Origin: an uncultured Clostridia bacterium
GTDB taxonomy: Bacteria; Bacillota; Clostridia; UBA1381
Reading direction: 5' to 3'
Length of the DNA: 64,000 nucleotides
NCBI GenBank assembly: GCA_947624165.1
Contig: CANQJC010000002.1
Coordinates: forward strand, 62,001 to 126,000
Position numbers and translations under genes: made by a program. The notes below the pieces were generated by a model, which did not search any database, was not told where the DNA came from, and saw only the letters and a program-made list of their open reading frames with translations. Of the stretch, positions 59,107 through 64,000 are shown piece by piece; the first letter of the stretch is position 1, and each line of letters begins with the position of its first letter.

Positions 59107-60114
59107 ATGAAGATTATAATTGACGCTATGGGGGGCGACCACGCACCCTCCGCACCTGTCAGAGCGGCGGTCAGAGCCGCGGACGAGCTTGATGTTGAAA
59201 TAATTCTTGTCGGCAGGACGGAGGACATAGAAAGGGAACTTTCCGAATCCTCGTATAATAAGGAACGAATAAGCATCGTTCACGCCGACGACGTGATATC
59301 CAACCATGAGGAACCGGCGAAGGCTGTGCGTTCAAAAAAGAACGCGTCCGTGGTTGTCGCGGCGCGTATGCTCAGCGACGGCGAGGGCGACGCGATGCTT
59401 TCAATGGGAAATACCGGCGCGCTTCTCGCGTCAGGGCTTCTGACGGTGGGCAGGATAAAGGGCGTGATCCGTCCCGCGCTTGCGACGCTTCTGCCGAGCG
59501 CGAAGGGACCGAAAATGCTTATAGACGCCGGTGCCAATACAAACTGTAAGCCGGAAAATCTCGCGCAGTTTGCGGTCATGGGCAGCATATACATGAAAAA
59601 CGTGCTCGGCATAAAAGACCCCACGGTGGGACTGATGTCGAACGGCGAGGAGGAAGGGAAAGGCGACGAGCTTACAAAAGCGTCGTTTCCTTTGCTTAAA
59701 GCCGCGCCGGTGAATTTCATCGGAAACATCGAAGGACGCGACGTAATGGAAGGAAGCGCGGACGTTATTGTCTGCGACGGATTCGTCGGCAATGTGATTC
59801 TGAAGACGGTCGAAGGTATGGGACATGTGGTGAGCGACAAGGTAAAGGGAATTTTCACAAACGGACTTTTCACGAAGCTTGGCGCGTTGTTCGTCATGAA
59901 CGGACTTAAGGAATTTAAGAGAACGATGGATTACCGCGAATACGGCGGCGCGCCGCTTCTCGGAACGAAGAAGCCCGTGATAAAAGGTCACGGTTCGTCC
60001 GACGCCAAGGCTGTTTTCTCGGCTATAAATCAGGCAAAGAAATTTGTTGAGACAAGCGTGATTGACGATATTGTCAATAATATAAGCGGTATGGAGGAAA
60101 AATCACATGATTAA
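59107..60114 (+). CDS. plsX: Phosphate acyltransferase PlsX
   Basis: This 335-residue peripheral membrane enzyme converts acyl-ACP to acyl-phosphate for glycerolipid synthesis. N-terminal IIIDAMGGDHAPSAPV and MLSMGNTGALLASG, GLMSNGEEEGKGDEL and GFVGNVILKT are signature motifs. Start codon touches the fapR stop; overlaps fabH by 8 bp. Confidence 0.97.
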   Translation: MKIIIDAMGGDHAPSAPVRAAVRAADELDVEIILVGRTEDIERELSESSYNKERISIVHADDVISNHEEPAKAVRSKKNASVVVAARMLSDGEGDAMLSMGNTGALLASGLLTVGRIKGVIRPALATLLPSAKGPKMLIDAGANTNCKPENLAQFAVMGSIYMKNVLGIKDPTVGLMSNGEEEGKGDELTKASFPLLKAAPVNFIGNIEGRDVMEGSADVIVCDGFVGNVILKTVEGMGHVVSDKVKGIFTNGLFTKLGALFVMNGLKEFKRTMDYREYGGAPLLGTKKPVIKGHGSSDAKAVFSAINQAKKFVETSVIDDIVNNISGMEEKSHD

Positions 60115-61084
60115 CGCGAAAATAACGGGAATAGGAGGATACGTCCCCGAAAAAATTTACGACAACGCATATATGGAGAGTATCGTAGACACAAGCGACG
60201 AATGGATCGTTCGCCGCACGGGCGTTAAGGAAAGACGTATTTCTGCGGACGACGAGTATACGACCGATATGGCGACGAAGGCGGCGAAGAAGGCACTTGA
60301 GAACGCCGGACTTGGCGCGGAGGACATTGACCTTATAATTCTTGCAACGGTTACGCCGGATTACTTTACGCCTTCATGCGCGTGCGTGGTACAGCGCAAT
60401 ATCGGCGCGGTCAACGCGGCTGCCTTTGACTATAACGCGGCTTGCTCGGGTTTCGTAACGGGGCTTATCATAGCGAAGCAGTTTATACAGACGGGAATGT
60501 ATAAAAATATTCTAATCGTATGCGCCGACACGCTCAGCAAGGCGACAGACTATACAGACAGAGCAACGTGCGTGCTTTTCGGCGACGCGGCGGGCGCGGC
60601 TGTCGTAAGTGCGAGCGAGGAGGAAGGTATCATGACGACCGATATGGGCGCGGACGGAACCGGCGCGCTTTCGATCACAAGTCTTGCGTACAGAAACGAC
60701 GACGAAGAAATTGAAAAAAGAGTCGCGCACAGAAAAGATACGATTTGGATGGCGGGACAAGCCGTTATGAAGTTTGCCGTCAAGGCTATGGCTGACGCGA
60801 GCAACAAGGTCGTCAGAGAAGCCGGACTTACGTGGGACGATATATCGCTCGTCGTACCGCACCAGGCGAATTACAGAATAGTGGACAGCGCGATAAAACG
60901 CATGGGTATCACGGAAGACAAGGTATATTTAACTCTGGAGAAATACGGAAATACATCCGCGTCGTGTATACCCGTGGCTTTGAGCGAAGCCGTTGAAAAG
61001 GGCAGAATAAAAAAAGGCGACAACATTGTCCTTGTCGGATTCGGCGGCGGACTGACTTGGGGAGCGGCATTGATTCGGTGGTAA
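60107..61084 (+). CDS. fabH: Beta-ketoacyl-ACP synthase III
   Basis: This 325-residue thiolase-fold enzyme starts fatty acid chains by condensing acyl-CoA with malonyl-ACP. Catalytic triad visible: Cys in NAACSGFVTG, His in VPHQANYRI, Asn in YGNTSASCIP; GFGGGLTWGA near the C-terminus. Overlap with plsX points to coupled translation. Confidence 0.97.
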   Translation: MINAKITGIGGYVPEKIYDNAYMESIVDTSDEWIVRRTGVKERRISADDEYTTDMATKAAKKALENAGLGAEDIDLIILATVTPDYFTPSCACVVQRNIGAVNAAAFDYNAACSGFVTGLIIAKQFIQTGMYKNILIVCADTLSKATDYTDRATCVLFGDAAGAAVVSASEEEGIMTTDMGADGTGALSITSLAYRNDDEEIEKRVAHRKDTIWMAGQAVMKFAVKAMADASNKVVREAGLTWDDISLVVPHQANYRIVDSAIKRMGITEDKVYLTLEKYGNTSASCIPVALSEAVEKGRIKKGDNIVLVGFGGGLTWGAALIRW

Positions 61085-61121
61085 ATTATATAGGCGCGAT
61101 GCGCGGAAAGGATATAAAGTT

Positions 61122-62063
61122 ATGAAAACAAGATTATGCGAATTGCTCGGGATCGAGTACCCCGTAATTCAGGGCGGTATGGCGTGGGTCGCCACGGCTG
61201 AACTTGCGGCTGCCGTTTCGAACGGCGGCGGAATAGGACTTATCGCGGCGGGTAACGCGCCTGCGGATGTCGTTAGAGAACAGATACGCAAAGCAAAGTC
61301 GCTCACGGACAAACCGTTCGGCGTAAACGTAATGATGATGTCGCCGTTTGTGGACGAGGTAATGCAGGTGATAATCGAGGAAAAACCTGCCGCCGTCGCG
61401 ACCGGCGCGGGTAATCCTTCAAAATATATTCCCGCTTTGAAGGACGCGGGTATAAAAGTTATGCCGGTAATCGCCAGCGTAGCCATGGCTGTAAAAATGG
61501 AAAAAAGCGGCGCGGACGCCGTAATAGCCGAAGGCACGGAAGCGGGCGGTCACATCGGAGAGCTTACGACCATGGTTCTTGTCCCGCAGGTCGCGGACGC
61601 AGTTTCCATACCCGTCGTTGCCGCCGGCGGTATCGCCGATAAGCGCGGCGCGGTAGCCGCGTTCGCACTTGGCGCGAACGGCATACAGGTAGGTACGCGT
61701 TTTATCTGCTCAACGGAATGTATAGCGCATGATAACTATAAACAGGCGGTACTCAAGGCGAAGGACCGCGACGCAGTAGTAACGGGAAGAAGCACCGGCG
61801 CGCCGGTGAGAGCCTTAAAAAATAAGCTCACACGCGAGTACGAAAAGCTTGAGAAGGAGGGCGCGTCGTTTGAGGAGATCGAAGCACTCGGCGTGGGCGG
61901 TCTCAGACGAGCCTTTGAGGAGGGCGACGTTCAGACGGGTTCGCTTATGGCGGGTCAATCGGCAGCCATGGTTAAAGAGATCGAACCCTGCGCCGACATA
62001 ATCAGAAGCTATTTTGACGGCGTGGAAGATATTCTGAAAAATATAGAAAGTCAAATGGTATAA
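61122..62063 (+). CDS. fabK: Enoyl-ACP reductase II (FMN-dependent)
   Basis: This 313-residue TIM-barrel flavoprotein of the NPD/FabK type is the enoyl reductase of this operon, used instead of FabI. IQGGMAWVATAELAAAVSNGGGIGLIAAG, PFGVNVMMMSP, AEGTEAGGHIGE and AAGGIADKRG are typical. Its presence predicts low triclosan sensitivity, as known for FabK. No other enoyl reductase gene lies in the window. Confidence 0.95.
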   Translation: MKTRLCELLGIEYPVIQGGMAWVATAELAAAVSNGGGIGLIAAGNAPADVVREQIRKAKSLTDKPFGVNVMMMSPFVDEVMQVIIEEKPAAVATGAGNPSKYIPALKDAGIKVMPVIASVAMAVKMEKSGADAVIAEGTEAGGHIGELTTMVLVPQVADAVSIPVVAAGGIADKRGAVAAFALGANGIQVGTRFICSTECIAHDNYKQAVLKAKDRDAVVTGRSTGAPVRALKNKLTREYEKLEKEGASFEEIEALGVGGLRRAFEEGDVQTGSLMAGQSAAMVKEIEPCADIIRSYFDGVEDILKNIESQMV

Positions 62064-62112
62064 ATCGAGATGATACGTTCTCGGTTATACGCGGATATAA
62101 GGAGAAAAATAA

Positions 62113-63048
62113 ATGGGAAAACTTGCATTTGTTTTTGCGGGACAAGGCGCGCAGGCGGTAGGAATGGGCAGAGAGCTCGCGCAAAATTTCGACGTCGCCG
62201 CAAAAACGTTTGACGAGGCGTGCGAAGCCGTCGGATTCGACATAAAGGATATGATCTGGAACGGCGACAGCGACACGCTGATGATTACCGAAAACACTCA
62301 GCCGGCGATAGTCACGATGAGCGCGGCGGCTTTGAAGATACTCGAACAAAACGGGATAAAGCCCGACATAACGGCGGGGCTGAGTCTCGGCGAGTATACG
62401 GCGCATATTGCGTCAGGCTCTATGAAATTCGCCGACGGCGTAAGGCTTGTAAAAAAACGCGGAAAGTATATGCAGGAGGAAGTACCCGTAGGCGTTGGAG
62501 CTATGGCGGCGATAATCGCGCTCGGAACGGACGATGTGATCGAGTGCTGCGAGGAAGCGTCGAAGGTAGGCGTTTGTTCACCCGCAAATTTCAACTGCCC
62601 GGGACAGATAGTCGTATCGGGTGAAAAAGCGGCGGTCGATCGCTGCTGTGAAATAGCGAAGGAAAAGGGCGCGAAACGCGCTATGCTTCTTCCCGTTTCC
62701 GCACCGTTCCATTGCAGTATGCTCGTCGGCGCGGGAGAAAAGCTTAAAAAGGAGCTTGAAAACGTCGAAGTAAGCGACATGAACATACCCGTGATAACAA
62801 ACGTGACCGCCGATTATGTTCGATCGAAGGATGATATAAAACCGCTTCTCATCAAGCAGGTGTCGTCATCGGTAAGATGGGAGGACTCTATCCGCAGAAT
62901 GATAGCCGACGGCGCGGATACGTTCGTTGAAGTCGGTCCGGGTAAGGCTTTGAGCGGATTTATAAAGAAAATATCTAAGGAAGTACGCGTGTTCAACGTA
63001 GAGGATATGGCGTCGCTCGAAAAGACGCTTCAAGGACTTGGCGCGTAA
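62113..63048 (+). CDS. fabD: Malonyl-CoA:ACP transacylase
   Basis: This 311-residue enzyme loads malonyl groups on ACP. FVFAGQGAQAVGMG, catalytic Ser in GLSLGEYTAH, Arg-containing RGKYMQE region, and His in SAPFHCSML. Ends with GPGKALSGF typical. Intact. Confidence 0.97.
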   Translation: MGKLAFVFAGQGAQAVGMGRELAQNFDVAAKTFDEACEAVGFDIKDMIWNGDSDTLMITENTQPAIVTMSAAALKILEQNGIKPDITAGLSLGEYTAHIASGSMKFADGVRLVKKRGKYMQEEVPVGVGAMAAIIALGTDDVIECCEEASKVGVCSPANFNCPGQIVVSGEKAAVDRCCEIAKEKGAKRAMLLPVSAPFHCSMLVGAGEKLKKELENVEVSDMNIPVITNVTADYVRSKDDIKPLLIKQVSSSVRWEDSIRRMIADGADTFVEVGPGKALSGFIKKISKEVRVFNVEDMASLEKTLQGLGA

Positions 63049-63066
63049 CAGGAAGGAGACGAGAAA

Positions 63067-63807
63067 ATGTTAAAAGGAAAAACTGCCGTAATAACAGGCT
63101 CGGGCAGAGGTATAGGCAAGGCTATCGCTCTGAAGCTCGCGTCCTACGGCGCGAATATCGTCATAAACGATATTCCGTCCTCGGATTACGCTGACGAAAC
63201 GTGCGAGGAGATCAAGGCGTTGGGCGTCGGTTCAATTGTCGTCAAGGGCGACGTGAGAAAGAAGGAGGACGTTGACGCGCTCGTGAGCGAGACGCTCAAT
63301 ACCTTCGGTACGCTTGACATATTCGTAAACAACGCCGGTGTGACCAGAGACGGACTTATGATAAGAATGTCCGAGGACGACTGGGATCTTGTAATGGATA
63401 TAAACCTGAAAGGCGCGTTCAACTGCATAAAAGCCGCCGTAAGACCGATGATGAAGCAGAGGAGCGGGGCGATAGTTAATATCGCGTCAATCGTCGGCGT
63501 TATGGGTAATGCGGGACAGGCAAACTATGTCGCTTCAAAAGCGGGTCTTATAGGACTTACAAAGACGACCGCCAAGGAGTTTGCGTCGCGCGGGATACGA
63601 TGCAACGCCGTTGCTCCCGGATTTATACGTTCCGCTATGACGGACGTCCTTCCCGACGACGTTAAGAAGAAATATTTCGACTCGATCCCGCTCGGAAAAT
63701 TCGGCGAAACAGAGAACATAGCTGACGTTGTTGCGTTTCTTGCTTCGGATATGTCACAATATGTGACAGGTCAGGTAATAAATGTTGACGGCGGACTTGT
63801 AATGTAA
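63067..63807 (+). CDS. fabG: 3-oxoacyl-ACP reductase
   Basis: This 246-residue SDR enzyme reduces 3-ketoacyl-ACP with NADPH. TGSGRGIGKAIALKLA cofactor loop, NNAG, catalytic Ser in NIASIVGVMG, and YVASKAG (Tyr/Lys). C-terminal TGQVINVDGGLVM. Follows fabD by 18 bp. Confidence 0.97.
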   Translation: MLKGKTAVITGSGRGIGKAIALKLASYGANIVINDIPSSDYADETCEEIKALGVGSIVVKGDVRKKEDVDALVSETLNTFGTLDIFVNNAGVTRDGLMIRMSEDDWDLVMDINLKGAFNCIKAAVRPMMKQRSGAIVNIASIVGVMGNAGQANYVASKAGLIGLTKTTAKEFASRGIRCNAVAPGFIRSAMTDVLPDDVKKKYFDSIPLGKFGETENIADVVAFLASDMSQYVTGQVINVDGGLVM

Positions 63808-63875
63808 TATAATAAGGCTATATAATTCAGAGTGAATTTATATACATTCTTACCGAAAGGGGGTGCAGTTGTATA

Positions 63876-64000
63876 ATGGATGAGTTTGAGAGAGTAAAAA
63901 ACGTCATTGTCGACCAGCTTAGCGTCGAGGCTGAGGAGGTAACGCCGGAAGCTTCGTTTGTCGACGATTTGGGAGCAGATTCTTTGGACGTTGTGGAGCT
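63876..64000 (+). CDS. acpP: Acyl carrier protein, N-terminal part (cut by window end)
   Basis: The first 41 codons of ACP run from ATG 63876 (AAAGGGGG upstream) and include [11 protein letters not shown], whose Ser receives 4'-phosphopantetheine. The 3' part is outside the window. It continues the fab operon; fabF would be expected next. Confidence 0.95.
   Translation, partial: MDEFERVKNVIVDQLSVEAEEVTPEASFVDDLGADSLDVVE

Noticed and set aside
1-64000. CRISPR arrays, insertion sequences, prophage or integrase genes
   Set aside because: No direct-repeat/spacer array, transposase, integrase or phage structural gene was seen on either strand.

Overview
The window comes from an endospore-forming member of the Firmicutes, most likely class Clostridia. 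It carries spoVAC-D-E, spoIIP, a FapR-controlled type II fatty-acid operon with FabK, an Agr-type peptide quorum-sensing locus, alr-ndoAI-ndoA, S-layer-homology (SLH) proteins, a desulfoferrodoxin and DUF5685/DUF1385 genes. Promoters are of the sigma-A type (TTGACA-N17-TATAAT-like) and ribosome binding sites are strong AGGAGG types. Base composition is mixed, with many GCG/CGC codons. Desulfoferrodoxin, an AI-2E-family transporter and a GH2/DUF5107 carbohydrate locus fit an anaerobic, perhaps gut-associated, polysaccharide user. Family or genus cannot be fixed from the sequence alone.

Layout. 1-3.7 kb: end of groEL, a MATE exporter and a secreted SLH/M15 peptidase. 3.8-6.7 kb: an agr locus in the order regulator-kinase-agrB-agrD, with a LytTR-type direct repeat and a promoter before agrB. 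6.8-9.3 kb: rpsB-tsf and a convergent SCP2 protein with a histone-like Lys/Ala/Pro tail. 9.6-13 kb: tRNA-Arg(CCG), aroE-aroK and spoVAC-D-E. 13.2-17 kb: DUF5685, a DnaJ-like protein, DUF1385, prmC and a C_GCAxxG_C_C protein. 17-19 kb: a BlaI/BlaR1-type system whose sensor is split into two ORFs. 19.1-25.7 kb: a LonB-like ATPase lacking its protease domain, lonA, engB and a large SLH protein. 25.8-30.3 kb: rdgB, a membrane protein, nnrDE, alr and a NdoAI/NdoA toxin-antitoxin pair.

30.3-34.8 kb: an ATP-grasp enzyme, an ABM monooxygenase, fruK with a variant HPr, three small proteins and desulfoferrodoxin. 35-42 kb: a GH2 glycosidase and a DUF5107/TPR protein, divergent from an AraC regulator. 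42-47.3 kb: an SLH repeat protein, an AI-2E transporter, a BaiN-like flavoprotein and two hypothetical genes. 47.3-51.3 kb: mtaB, an HPr-like protein without the catalytic His, rbgA, lepB and rplS. 51.4-56.5 kb: spoIIP, a hairpin leader with a mini-ORF, lepA, and the tmcAL-barnase-barstar cluster. 56.7-58.3 kb: nifS-nifU. 58.5-64 kb: fapR-plsX-fabH-fabK-fabD-fabG-acpP, cut by the window edge.

Most of the window is ordinary core genome. The least explained items are the SD-sequestering leader hairpin before lepA, the Ser-type AgrD precursor with its LytTR operator, the SCP2/histone-tail fusion, the protease-less LonB and the two complementary HPr variants, one with His15 but no Ser46 and the other the reverse.
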